Assembly (NCBI GenBank): GCA_964560765.1
Contig: CAZLMG010000003.1
Location: 124,001-188,000, forward strand
DNA from: CAZLMG01 sp964560765
GTDB taxonomy: Bacteria > Bdellovibrionota_B > Oligoflexia > Oligoflexales > CAZLMG01
DNA length: 64,000 bases
Reading direction: 5' to 3'
Shown here in pieces: positions 7,851 to 17,057 of this stretch (position 1 is the stretch's first letter; every line of letters begins with the position of its first letter). Under the pieces are notes generated by a model, which did no database searches, had not been told where the DNA came from, and saw only the letters and a program-made list of their open reading frames with translations. A program made the translations under genes and the position numbers.

Positions 7851-9945
7851 GTGTTTCTTGTTGCGCCACTATTGGGACGCGAATGACGAACGTCGTCCCC
7901 TGACCCAACACCGACTGAATGCTGATGCTTCCCCCTAGGTCATCCACAGCGGCCTTCACGGAACTCATGCCAACGCCACGGCCGGACGTATCGGTTACGG
8001 CGACTGCAGTCGACACCCCATCCGCAAAGACAAGATCCAGCGCTTGGGAGTCCGGAATGGTGTCGGCTTCCTTGGCCGACATCAGTCTGCGCTCGACGGC
8101 TTTGGCTCGCAACCGGGACGTATCGATGCCACGACCATCATCGCGCACGCAAATCAAGTAATGTTCTCTTTCTACGCTGAACTCAATAGATACAGATGCA
8201 GTTGGCGACTTATCGCCGCGCTCCATTTCCGTCTCGATCCCGTGATCCACACTATTGCGCACCAAGTGAATGAGGTTCTGGAAAAGCGGTTTGAATCGCC
8301 CACCATCGACGCGCATCTCGCCACCATGAATTGAGAACTCTACACTTTTTCCCAACTGTTCTGCTAAGCGCTGAACATAGGGTGCGATTGGACCTAGCAA
8401 AGATGGCGCAGGAACTCTCTGCACTTCATCTAACCAGCTCATCACGGCTCGACGCAAGTTCGGTGCCGGGTGCTCACTAGACAGCGACTCGCGCAATTGC
8501 TGAATCAGCGACTGGCGAATTTGAATCAGCTCTTCACTCTCTTCGTTGAGTCGAATGCGTAATAGCTCGAAATGCTCGTCCAAGAACCTGGCGAACTCAC
8601 CTTCGATCTGGGCAATGTACTTTTGTGTGATCGATTGCTGATCTTCGACATGGTGAATCAGTTGCGCCAACTCATCCATGCCAAACGCCGCGGCATTTCC
8701 CTTCAGCGTGTGTAATTCACGACGCAATCGACTCTCATCGCCAGCCTTGATAGCCTTCATAGTATGCATCAGCCGGTCATTGGACTCGGAAACGAATTCG
8801 CGAAAGGAATCCATGTTCTGCAGTATGCGGATCAGAGCACGATTAGCTCGATTCTCTGCCTCGGCGCGCTCCAATTCGGACACGTCAACGATGGTAAACA
8901 GAACCTTCTCAACGGCGCCGTCCTTTCCGCGAATTGTGGTGCCAGCGCACGATACGGCGCGATCACCTAGATGAAAGCGCTGCGGTACCTGCCCCAGAGA
9001 AACTTCTTCTGGCAAGAAGTCTTCAAAGACTTGATCCATGCAAAGCTGGAAATGAACTCTTAGACGATCGTCCATGCGCATCAACTCGACCAACGGACGA
9101 CCTGTGATCGCGTCCGTGCCCAACAAAGTTACGCAGCTCTGCGTATAACCATCCAAGCAGTTGAGGTTGCGATCGACCAGCAAGAATCCAGATTGAACGT
9201 TATCCAAAATCATCTTGATCGTGGCGGTACGCTGTGCCACCAGATCTTCTAGATTCAAGTTGATATCACGCAATTCAACGTTCTTGGCCTCAAGCTCGGC
9301 AAACAGGCTTTGCAGGGATTGTCGCGTCGACTCCAGAGCGTTGCCAAGTTCACCGATCTCGTCCGTCGGCTCCCAGAGGAATGGTTCCGCCAGTTTCTTT
9401 CTCGCAAGGGCATTGGCCTCGGACTTGATGCGTTGAACTCGGCGCAAAACGCGGGCATTGATCAGGGCCACCAATATCATGATGCAGACTGCGGCTTGGA
9501 CTCCGGAAATCGCGAGCGTTTGCATCAACTCTTTGCGGACGGCTTCTTCGGCCTGGTGCATGGAAAATGCTACGACTACTTTGCCGATCACTTCGTCACC
9601 ATTTTGCACTGGCTTTTCTAGAGAAAGAATTTCTCCAAGCCGTCGATCAGCAACCGCTTCTTCGTGGAAGATCGAACCTTGATTGTCATAGACAGTTGCT
9701 TGTGCAATGCGAGTGTCCTGCATGACAGACTGAATGAGGGGAACGGCCCCTTCTGGCGTTAGGTCCCAAAGCGCCTTTTGCACACCAAGCGCCAAGACGT
9801 CTGTAGCGCGAGCGTGCTGGTCACGTGCATCGGCCAGCAATTGCTGTCGCTGCTGAGTCGACGAGTAGTAGGCTCCGATACTCATGGGACCAAGTAGGCC
9901 TACAAACAATCCACCAATCACGACTACTTTCAGATTCATTCGCAT
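7837..9945 (-). CDS. CheA-like hybrid sensor kinase (sensor-HAMP-PAS-HPt-HATPase)
   Basis: The product has 702 residues. ATG 9945 is chosen because GAGG lies six bases upstream; a longer frame to 10059 has no SD. It has two membrane segments (about 6-26 and 143-163) flanking a periplasmic domain, HAMP-like helices, a coiled coil (about 205-240) and a PAS domain (245-360). An HPt module holds His412 in LHTLKGNAAAFG. A CheA-type ATPase domain has the N box HLVRNSVDHGIE, G1 DDGRGID and G2 GRGVGMS. Unlike chemotaxis CheA it has no CheW-like C-terminal domain, and no chemotaxis genes are nearby, so it is a self-contained phosphorelay sensor. The target regulator is not in the window. Confidence 0.88.
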   Translation of the reverse strand: MRMNLKVVVIGGLFVGLLGPMSIGAYYSSTQQRQQLLADARDQHARATDVLALGVQKALWDLTPEGAVPLIQSVMQDTRIAQATVYDNQGSIFHEEAVADRRLGEILSLEKPVQNGDEVIGKVVVAFSMHQAEEAVRKELMQTLAISGVQAAVCIMILVALINARVLRRVQRIKSEANALARKKLAEPFLWEPTDEIGELGNALESTRQSLQSLFAELEAKNVELRDINLNLEDLVAQRTATIKMILDNVQSGFLLVDRNLNCLDGYTQSCVTLLGTDAITGRPLVELMRMDDRLRVHFQLCMDQVFEDFLPEEVSLGQVPQRFHLGDRAVSCAGTTIRGKDGAVEKVLFTIVDVSELERAEAENRANRALIRILQNMDSFREFVSESNDRLMHTMKAIKAGDESRLRRELHTLKGNAAAFGMDELAQLIHHVEDQQSITQKYIAQIEGEFARFLDEHFELLRIRLNEESEELIQIRQSLIQQLRESLSSEHPAPNLRRAVMSWLDEVQRVPAPSLLGPIAPYVQRLAEQLGKSVEFSIHGGEMRVDGGRFKPLFQNLIHLVRNSVDHGIETEMERGDKSPTASVSIEFSVEREHYLICVRDDGRGIDTSRLRAKAVERRLMSAKEADTIPDSQALDLVFADGVSTAVAVTDTSGRGVGMSSVKAAVDDLGGSISIQSVLGQGTTFVIRVPIVAQQETQKAA

Positions 9946-10415
9946 GCAATCCTCGCATGGTGCCAACACTAGGTTCTTCAATTTGTGCCAGACATCGAGC
10001 TGTAAGAGTCGCTTCGGCAGATTAGGGGTGCGCTTGAGGAAAAAATCCAACACCAGCACATAACTGCGATGAATTTATTACAACTTTAATTTCAAGGGGT
10101 TGAGACATCACTCGGCGTCGAAGTCTCTAGTTGAGGCAGACTCAACTTCATGTATAGCTAGTAAGTACTTTGATTTCAGCTGGTTAAGTGAGGCCGCTAA
10201 CGTTAGCTCTAGCGCCACCATGCGTAATCTTTTACCGACCTCCCAGCACCCTAACCGAGCGGATTCTGGCGGACTCTGAACGCCTAAGACCTCAGGATCG
10301 AAAGCATAACATCGACAAATCCAGATGCATCATTGGCCCTGGCTCCCAAGTCTCAGTCGCGGTGCGTTCTTTGCAAAACCAGCGACAAGAGACCACAAGC
10401 AACTGGGGAGTGCAC
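9946..10415. promoter_or_regulatory. Divergent intergenic region with a 12-base palindrome
   Basis: This 470-base gap lies between the divergent CheA-like kinase and short HTH genes. No convincing gene was found: open frames here lack SD sites. It contains a perfect palindrome GCTAACGTTAGC at 10196-10207, a candidate operator for the adjacent HTH protein. AT-rich stretches around 10060-10110 could hold the kinase promoter. Confidence 0.3.
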
Positions 10416-10700
10416 ATGTTTCGTTCGCCACATAACCTCGAAGAACTGCAACCGGCCATCATCGTTGATTTCCTTCGTTACGAGCTCGAACGGCGAAAAT
10501 TGAATAATAGCTCCTACTCGCTGCGGGCATTTTCGCGCGACATCGGACTGAGCCACTCGGATCTATCCAAGGCACTGAACGGCAAAAAGTGTCTTTCGGT
10601 TCGCACCGTCGCTCGCATCACCGAACGCATAACGATGCAACCTCTGATGAAACGAACTTTGATTGCTGCTGCGGCGCTATCGCATATGGACACCCCATAA
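10416..10700 (+). CDS. Short HTH protein related to the N-terminus of TIGR02147 regulators
   Basis: The product has 94 residues. ATG 10416 has GGGGAG seven bases upstream. The sequence YSLRAFSRDIGLSHSDLSKALNGKKCLSVRTVARITERI is a helix-turn-helix that follows the N-terminal pattern of TIGR02147/DUF4423 family proteins, known to me from Fibrobacter and Bdellovibrio-like bacteria. Those proteins are usually about three times longer; here the effector half is absent and the frame closes cleanly, so this is either a standalone DNA-binding module or a stable truncation. A second, frameshifted relative of similar length lies at 26525-26802. It may bind the palindrome upstream of its own gene (inference). 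Confidence 0.75.
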   Translation: MFRSPHNLEELQPAIIVDFLRYELERRKLNNSSYSLRAFSRDIGLSHSDLSKALNGKKCLSVRTVARITERITMQPLMKRTLIAAAALSHMDTP

Positions 10701-10753
10701 ACGGGCGTGGTTAAATGCAATCTTGGTAGCTTTCGTGCTTCGGAGTTTTTCGC

Positions 10754-11545
10754 GTGTCATTAGCAAATGCGGCATTCATCGGACTGCTCTCTGTCATTTT
10801 ATTTGTGACCGCCATCTGGGTCATTAGCGTCATGCGACGCGACGCCAGCATCGTCGATCGCGTCTGGGGATTGGCATTCGTCCTCCTGGCGGGCGTCTAT
10901 TGCTGGCTCTCCCCGGCCACCAATTGGCGAGGTTGGCTTGTGTTCTCCTTGGTGACATTATGGGGAACTCGCCTGTCACTGCATATTCATTACCGTAATC
11001 GGGGCCATGGCGAAGACTATCGCTATCAAGCAATGCGGTCGCGGCATGGGTCGAAATTTTGGTGGTACAGCTACCTCACTGTTTTTTTGCTGCAGGCAGT
11101 CCTAGCCTTTGTCATCAGCGCTCCTTTACTAATGACCGCCTACCAAGCCGACCCTCAACACCTGACTTTTTTTGACGTGGCGGGACTATTGCTGTGGGTC
11201 ATCGGCTTTGCCTTTGAGGCCATTGGTGACCATCAATTGGCGGCGTTCAAGAGCAATCCTGCCAATCGCGGCAAGTTACTGACGTCTGGCCTTTGGTCAC
11301 TAACCCGGCATCCCAACTACTTTGGAGATGCGACCCTTTGGTGGGGTTACTTTCTCTTCGCCCTGTCAGTTCCCTACGGTTACGTCACCGTCTTTGGTCC
11401 ACTATTGATGAGTTTTTTTCTGCTGAAGGTGAGCGGCGCCCGCCTGCTAGAAAAAAAACTCGTGAAGTCCAAGCCGGGTTATGAAGAGTACATGCGCAAC
11501 ACGCCGGAGTTCATTCCTCGACTTTGGCCAAGACAGCGCCATTAG
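10754..11545 (+). CDS. DUF1295 (steroid 5-alpha-reductase-like) membrane protein
   Basis: The product has 263 residues. GTG 10754 has GGAG about nine bases upstream. It is a polytopic membrane protein with about six hydrophobic segments. The family signature is clear: WGTRLSLHIHYRNRGHGEDYRYQ, then GLWSLTRHPNYFGDATLWWGYF and the C-terminal KPGYEEYMRNTPEFIPRLWP. DUF1295 proteins resemble NAD(P)H-dependent steroid/isoprenoid reductases and ICMT-like enzymes; the His-Pro-Asn-Tyr region is the conserved cofactor-side motif. The substrate is unknown. It stands alone and converges on the P-type ATPase gene with a 31-base gap. Confidence 0.87.
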   Translation: MSLANAAFIGLLSVILFVTAIWVISVMRRDASIVDRVWGLAFVLLAGVYCWLSPATNWRGWLVFSLVTLWGTRLSLHIHYRNRGHGEDYRYQAMRSRHGSKFWWYSYLTVFLLQAVLAFVISAPLLMTAYQADPQHLTFFDVAGLLLWVIGFAFEAIGDHQLAAFKSNPANRGKLLTSGLWSLTRHPNYFGDATLWWGYFLFALSVPYGYVTVFGPLLMSFFLLKVSGARLLEKKLVKSKPGYEEYMRNTPEFIPRLWPRQRH

Positions 11546-11576
11546 TCTACAAGCCGGGCATCCGTCTCAGCGACCG

Positions 11577-14405
11577 TCAACGCACCCTGAGTCTTCGACG
11601 AATCTGCTTTTCTGTTTCTACGATGGTAAAGAAGGCGATGCCCACCCCAACGATTAAAAGGCCGTCAAACAAGGGGACAGAATTCGTCCCAAAGAAAACC
11701 TGTAGCTGCGGGACATATGTAATCAACAGCTGAGCCACAGTTACGATGGCGATCGTCCCCCACACAACGCTGGTCCCGCGCACCGCTTTCCACGTTAGCG
11801 ATGCACCATAGATATTTCGAATAAACAATAAATGAAAAATCTCCATAACGACGAGGGTATTAACGACCATCGTCCGAGCGAGCTCCAAGGAATGACCACT
11901 GTCCATTGCATAGGAATACACGCCAAAGACAGCGGCAAGAAACAAAATAGCCACCATGACGATATGCCACACCAATTCGCCAGAAATGATCGGCTCATTG
12001 CGCGCCCTAGGCGGCCTGCGCATCGTATTTTCTTCACTAGGTTCGAATGCCAGGGCAATGCCCAATGTCGTAGCAGTAATCAGGTTAATCCAAAGAATCT
12101 GAACGGGAGTTATGGGCATCGTCATGCCAAACAACAAGGCCACGATGATCGTCAAGGCCTCGCCGGCATTGGTCGGCAGGGTCCAACTGATCACCTTCTT
12201 AATATTGTCATACACCGTGCGACCCTCGCGAACGGCTGCAACGATCGACGCGAAGTTATCGTCGGCCAGCACGAGTTCAGCCGCCTCCTTTGCCGCTTCA
12301 CTGCCCTTCTTACCCATAGCAATACCTGCGTCAGCACGCTTTAGTGCCGGCGCATCATTAACCCCATCGCCCGTCATGGCGACGGTCAGAGCATGCGCTT
12401 GCAGTGCTGTCACCAATCTTAGTTTATGTTCGGGACTGGTGCGCGCAAAGATATCCGCCTGCAGGACAGCCAAGCCTAGTGCCGCGTCATCCATAGCATC
12501 AAGGTCCTGACCGGTTAATACGTGATCCGGGTTCTGCAAACCGATTTGCTTGCCAATCGCCTTTGCTGTGCCCGGATGGTCGCCCGTGATCATCTTTACC
12601 CGAATGCCAGCGCTGTGACACTCTTTCACTGCCGAAATCGCCTCAGATCGAGGCGGGTCAATGAGCCCAACCAAGCCAAGCAAGATCGGCGCGTTTTCAA
12701 CATCAGAAAATTTCAGTACTGTATGCTCGGAAGGAACAGAGCGCACGGCGAGCGCAAGCATTCGCTGTCCCTGCGCTGCAATCGTTTCCGCGCGTTCGCT
12801 CCAATACGCCCGATCGATGGGTTCAGCCGCGCCCTCAGCGGTACGTTGCTTCTGACACATGGCAACGATCCGCTCGGGCGCACCCTTGATAAACATGACC
12901 GCTTGACCATCGTGATCGTGATGTAGTGTCGCCATAAAGCGATGTCGAGAATCGAAGGGAATGGTGTCAGTGCGAGCCCAGCGCTTTTCTTCTTCCTGGC
13001 AATCTATGCCGGCTTTGGAAGCGAAAGTGAGCAGTGCTCCCTCCATCGGATCGCCCTCCACCGTCCACTGACCTTCGTGACAGTGCAGTGCCGCATTGTT
13101 GCAGAGGCGTGCAGCACGCGCTAATTCTTCGAGCGGCAGCTTCTGCCCACGGACGGAAGCGCCGTCTAACTTAATATCGCCATCTTGGGCGTAGCCCGAA
13201 CCGTCGATTGTGTAGGCTTTGCCATAGGTAACTGCCGAAGCCACCATCATTTCATTGCGGGTTAGAGTGCCCGTCTTATCCGTACAGATCACAGACACCG
13301 ACCCCAAGGTTTCAATTGCGGGTAGCCGACGGACAATCGCATTGCGTTGCGCCATGGCGCGAACGCCCACAGCCAAAGTGATGGTGAGGACTGCGGGCAA
13401 CCCCTCTGGGATGGCGGCAACAGACAAGCCGACAACCGTCATGAATAGGTCTGTGAATTCGTACTGCTCAGCGTAATAGCCAAACAAGAGAATCAATCCG
13501 GCAACGGCCAGAATCAGGAAAGTCAGCCATTTGGCAAAGACGCCCATCTGCTCGACGAGCGGTGTTGTGAGCGTTTCGACCTCGGACAACAAGCCACTCA
13601 CGCGCCCAATCTCAGTGGTGGCGCCGGTACTCACGACAACTCCCTTGCCCTGACCGGTCGTCACAAACGTACCACTAAATGCTATGCAGGTGCGATCTCC
13701 CAGCGCGGCGTCTGTGACGGTCGATTTTACATTCTTTTCCACCGGCACAGATTCACCGGTCAGAATGGCCTCTTGACATTGCAATCCATGCGCCTGCAAA
13801 AGACGCAGATCAGCTGGCACTTTATCGCCTGCTTCTAGGAGAACAATATCTCCAGGCACAAGGTCCTCGCTAGGAATGGTGCGTCTTTCACCTCCCCGCA
13901 TAACGGCCGCGTGCAGAGAGAGCATCTGCCGAATGGCATTCATGGCCTCTTCCGCCTTGCCCTCTTGCACGAACCCAATGATGGCATTGGCAACTACGAC
14001 CGCAAAAATCACAAGGGTGTCGACGAAATGATTCAGATAGGCCGTGAGCACCGCAGATCCCAAGAGGACATAGATCAGGATATTGTGAAACTGCAGAAAA
14101 AAGCGGACCCAATCGCTGCGCCTTGCTGGCTCCGGCAATCGGTTAGAACCAAAGGCCTTCCGCCTTTCCAGAGCGTCGCTTTCAGTTAGTCCACTGGAAC
14201 TCGACTTTAAAAAGCCAAGAACGTCCTCGGAAGATAGGCTATGCCAGACTTGCTGCAAATTGGATGCCGCCGGGTCTTGTTTGTTTGTCGCTGACTTACT
14301 CAAATTCTTGCTCGCCTCCAAACGGACTAACTGACGAAACGTCTTGATATTAGTTATAGCGACTGCAGCACCGCCTGCAATTGATAAAGAGCCCAACGCC
14401 GCCAA
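11577..14405 (-). CDS. Cation-translocating P-type ATPase (P2-type)
   Basis: The product has up to 942 residues. The first start (TTG 14405) lacks an SD; a TTG at 14303 has GGAGG 11 bases upstream and would remove 34 residues, so the N-terminus is uncertain. Motifs are complete: TGES (about 216-219), PEGLP in M4 (333-337), Asp376 in DKTGTLT as phosphorylation site, KGAPE, TGDHPGTA, and TGDGVNDAPALKRAD. It has a cation-transporter N-domain and C-terminal domain typical of PMR1/SERCA-like and CtpF-like pumps. M5 keeps NxxE (NAGEAL), but the M6 motif reads NLITAT, with Ala where SERCA has the Ca-binding Asp. This argues against a straightforward two-site Ca pump; Ca, Mn or Na export remain possible. 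Confidence 0.93.
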   Translation of the reverse strand: MAALGSLSIAGGAAVAITNIKTFRQLVRLEASKNLSKSATNKQDPAASNLQQVWHSLSSEDVLGFLKSSSSGLTESDALERRKAFGSNRLPEPARRSDWVRFFLQFHNILIYVLLGSAVLTAYLNHFVDTLVIFAVVVANAIIGFVQEGKAEEAMNAIRQMLSLHAAVMRGGERRTIPSEDLVPGDIVLLEAGDKVPADLRLLQAHGLQCQEAILTGESVPVEKNVKSTVTDAALGDRTCIAFSGTFVTTGQGKGVVVSTGATTEIGRVSGLLSEVETLTTPLVEQMGVFAKWLTFLILAVAGLILLFGYYAEQYEFTDLFMTVVGLSVAAIPEGLPAVLTITLAVGVRAMAQRNAIVRRLPAIETLGSVSVICTDKTGTLTRNEMMVASAVTYGKAYTIDGSGYAQDGDIKLDGASVRGQKLPLEELARAARLCNNAALHCHEGQWTVEGDPMEGALLTFASKAGIDCQEEEKRWARTDTIPFDSRHRFMATLHHDHDGQAVMFIKGAPERIVAMCQKQRTAEGAAEPIDRAYWSERAETIAAQGQRMLALAVRSVPSEHTVLKFSDVENAPILLGLVGLIDPPRSEAISAVKECHSAGIRVKMITGDHPGTAKAIGKQIGLQNPDHVLTGQDLDAMDDAALGLAVLQADIFARTSPEHKLRLVTALQAHALTVAMTGDGVNDAPALKRADAGIAMGKKGSEAAKEAAELVLADDNFASIVAAVREGRTVYDNIKKVISWTLPTNAGEALTIIVALLFGMTMPITPVQILWINLITATTLGIALAFEPSEENTMRRPPRARNEPIISGELVWHIVMVAILFLAAVFGVYSYAMDSGHSLELARTMVVNTLVVMEIFHLLFIRNIYGASLTWKAVRGTSVVWGTIAIVTVAQLLITYVPQLQVFFGTNSVPLFDGLLIVGVGIAFFTIVETEKQIRRRLRVR

Positions 14406-14519
14406 TCCGAGGGCGAAGTCACTAAATTTCCAAAAGTGCCTTTAATCCTCTGACCAATTGTGCTACCCGGTCTCCCGGAACGTGTACATCCATCAAAAAC
14501 CACGCCGCATGGAATCGCG

Positions 14520-15371
14520 ATGAATTATCGACATATCTATCACGCTGGTAACTTCGCTGACGTCGTCAAACACTTAGCGGTCGTACTCTGCTTGGACTAC
14601 TTAAAGAAGAAGCAATCTCCCTTTTGTGTACTCGATGCGCACGGAGGATGCGGCATGTACCACCTCAAGTCAATGATGGCCGACAAGACGGGCGAGTGGC
14701 GGGATGGGATTGGCCGTTTCTTGCGACCACCGCTTGATTCCCAGTTGTTGGAAACATTCGCGGATTTTCGCCTGTATTTCGATCTCGTCAAAGACGCGCT
14801 CGAGCAAGATCTCTACCCCGGCTCGCCTGATTTGCTGGCACGGTGCATTCGCTCAAGTGATCGCTTGATCGCCAATGAGTTGCATCCAGATGACTTCGCA
14901 ACCTTGCGCGATCACATGAACATTTATTCCAATTCCCGGGTGACCCACCTAGACGCGTATACATTTATTCGCGGTCATATTCCGCCGCAGGAAAGGCGCG
15001 GCCTAGTCCTGATCGATCCGCCCTATGAAGCCAAAGACGAGATGGAGACTGTTTGCCGACAAATGCAAGAGTGGAAGAAGCGTTGGGCCACTGGAGTTTA
15101 TGTGCTGTGGTACCCTATCAAAGCACACCTGGGCACGGACAAACTGAAACAAGCAGCTCGATCGCTGGGCATGAATCGTACGTACAACGTCGAGTTTCTT
15201 CTACACCCCGCCGATCAACCCGAGACATTCAATGGCTGCGGTTTGCTGATCTTCAATGTACCATTTACGGTCCCGGAATCGATGGAGCGACTCATTCCCC
15301 TTTTGCACGACAAGATGGATTTGTACCAATGCAGAGCAGAATTGTGGCAAAGCGAAACCGCCCATAACTGA
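14520..15371 (+). CDS. rlmJ: 23S rRNA (adenine(2030)-N6)-methyltransferase RlmJ
   Basis: The product has 283 residues, the usual family length. ATG 14520 starts the conserved MNYRHIYHAGNFADVVKH; the longer frame to 14460 is not conserved. RlmJ uses S-adenosylmethionine to methylate N6 of A2030 in 23S rRNA. Visible motifs are the SAM-binding region LDAHGGCGMYHL (family DTHAGAG-like), the catalytic DPPYE at LIDPPYEAKDE, and the C-terminal NVPF segment. The gene is divergent from the P-type ATPase and is followed by degraded RCC1 sequence. Confidence 0.95.
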   Translation: MNYRHIYHAGNFADVVKHLAVVLCLDYLKKKQSPFCVLDAHGGCGMYHLKSMMADKTGEWRDGIGRFLRPPLDSQLLETFADFRLYFDLVKDALEQDLYPGSPDLLARCIRSSDRLIANELHPDDFATLRDHMNIYSNSRVTHLDAYTFIRGHIPPQERRGLVLIDPPYEAKDEMETVCRQMQEWKKRWATGVYVLWYPIKAHLGTDKLKQAARSLGMNRTYNVEFLLHPADQPETFNGCGLLIFNVPFTVPESMERLIPLLHDKMDLYQCRAELWQSETAHN

Positions 15372-15504
15372 ATTCCGAATCTAGTTTCAATGTCGCGCCA
15401 ATCTTGCGGACAGCTGCGGCGAGCCAAACACGTTTATCGATGCCTTTATGGGTGACTATGGTTCACCCAAACCTGATTGGCGAGATACTTGGTGATGACC
15501 TTTT

Positions 15505-15984
15505 ATGGCGCCTCGCCAACTATCTCGTGGTGAAGTCCGGAACTCCCTCGACATTCACTCCGGCCTCGAAGTCTTCCGTAAAGCAATTGTAGGTAGCTGG
15601 CTGATACGTGTTCCTCTCGATCACATCAATCCGGATACTGGCGCCGTCGAACCCTTCGTTGCCAGCCAGGTCGTCGCGGGAAGTCGTCACAGCTGCGCTT
15701 TATCTACGGGCGGCGGCGTCAAGTGTAGGGGAACTGCTAAGTTCCTGGGAATCGGAATTTCCGGTTATGGACTGATAGGCGAAACCTCTGACGAGATTGG
15801 AGCACAACTTCCTTACGTGGATTTTGTCAGCGATCGCCGCGCCATTAGCCTCACCGCAACCACCGATTACACCTGCGCCATTCTCGACGATGAGACACTT
15901 CGATGCTGGGGCTGCCCACCCGGCATCAATACCTTCAACGACGGAGCCTTGGGCGTCGAGAACACCACGGAGAACACAAGCTAG
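15505..15984 (+). pseudogene. RCC1-repeat protein fragment
   Basis: The frame encodes the residue of an RCC1 (alpha-tubulin suppressor-like) propeller. VVAGSRHSCALSTGGGVKC and DYTCAILDDETLRCWG are two recognisable strands, with a connecting segment of the form GE.SDEIG..LPYVDF typical of bacterial RCC1 proteins. Only about one and a half repeats remain, there is no signal peptide or SD, and the usual CWG of the first repeat has become CRG. I read it as a decayed remnant. The intact RCC1 gene at 44328-46229 is a distant relative, not an obvious parent copy. Confidence 0.6.
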
Positions 15985-16043
15985 ACACCGGTATCGACCT
16001 TAGGCGAAAGGATGCAGCAACCTAGCACATTCGCAACTTCAAC

Positions 16044-16823
16044 TTAAAACGTGGCACCTAAAGAGAAATTTAGCAGAGAGAGCGTCGGCACATTAGCGTA
16101 GTGATTGAACCTCTCGGCAATTGTGGCATCTACTGCCGGCTTGCTGAAACTAGCTTGCAGCGGCACCAGAGCTTCCACCCAGTCAAAGCCGATAACAAAC
16201 CAGCCCAGGCGCCATTGATTACCCATGCCAAGTTTCACTCCGGTCTTGCGCACATTGAGCGCCACAAATGTGTCTTCTAGGGTCGATATCTCATGCACGG
16301 GATACTCGATACCCATCTCACGCACACCCAGACCAATCTTTGTATTAAAGCTTCGCGTCCAAAAACTGCGAAGGTGAGCATCGATCTCAGAATGATAGAA
16401 TTCAAATCGCTGCAGATCACGATAGGTTTTCTGCAGCATGGGTTCCACAACCGAAAGCTGGCTAGGCACATTCAAGGATGTCGGAGTCTTGGTATAGCGC
16501 ATTGCATTGTGTAACGAGACAAATCCCTGCGCATAACTCAATCCAAGATGATGCCTAGAATTCAGGCCACTCTCGAAGGTAATGCCGGCACTCGGCAAAA
16601 GCATCGTCGATATCGGATGCACATCGGCGGTAATTGTGGTGCGTCTTTGTGGGCCGCGCTTCTTCCTTTTCCTCTTCTTCGGTAAGGGTTCCTGGCCGAC
16701 TTCGTCGAGAACCTCTGGCGCGGAGACTCGATTTCCGCGTGGCCCAGCTGTGGCTGCCGTAGCAACGGCCAACGCCCAAAATATGACCAAAATTTTGACA
16801 GCCACACCCAGCAAAATCCACAT
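16044..16823 (-). CDS. Probable outer-membrane barrel protein
   Basis: The product has about 259 residues from ATG 16823; an upstream TTG at 16850 is the alternative and neither has a good SD. The first ~26 residues are a signal peptide (LLGVAVKILVIFWALAVATAATA). A basic linker with KKRKRKKRG follows at about residues 47-56, unusual for a secreted barrel. The remainder has alternating strands (HLGLSYAQGFVSLH, TKIGLGVREMGIEY, NQWRLGWFVIGFDWVEAL) and ends LLNFSLGATF, with a C-terminal Phe as expected for BAM-dependent barrels. Function unknown. Confidence 0.7.
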   Translation of the reverse strand: MWILLGVAVKILVIFWALAVATAATAGPRGNRVSAPEVLDEVGQEPLPKKRKRKKRGPQRRTTITADVHPISTMLLPSAGITFESGLNSRHHLGLSYAQGFVSLHNAMRYTKTPTSLNVPSQLSVVEPMLQKTYRDLQRFEFYHSEIDAHLRSFWTRSFNTKIGLGVREMGIEYPVHEISTLEDTFVALNVRKTGVKLGMGNQWRLGWFVIGFDWVEALVPLQASFSKPAVDATIAERFNHYANVPTLSLLNFSLGATF

Positions 16824-17057
16824 CCGCAATTCTAGCAACCACGACAACAACAGGGAAAAAAACCACTTGGATCGCTGCGAGCTCCAAGTCGATTCCGACT
16901 ATGCAAAGTCATGACCAGACGCGGTCGGAAGAGCGGAGAGAGTGTTGCCCATGCAACAATGCTGCTAATCGAAGGCAGCGATGAAAATTCCCTTCTCAAT
17001 TCACACGGCATCCGCTATGCGAGCACTGATTTCGATTTCACTAACGAGGATTTATTT

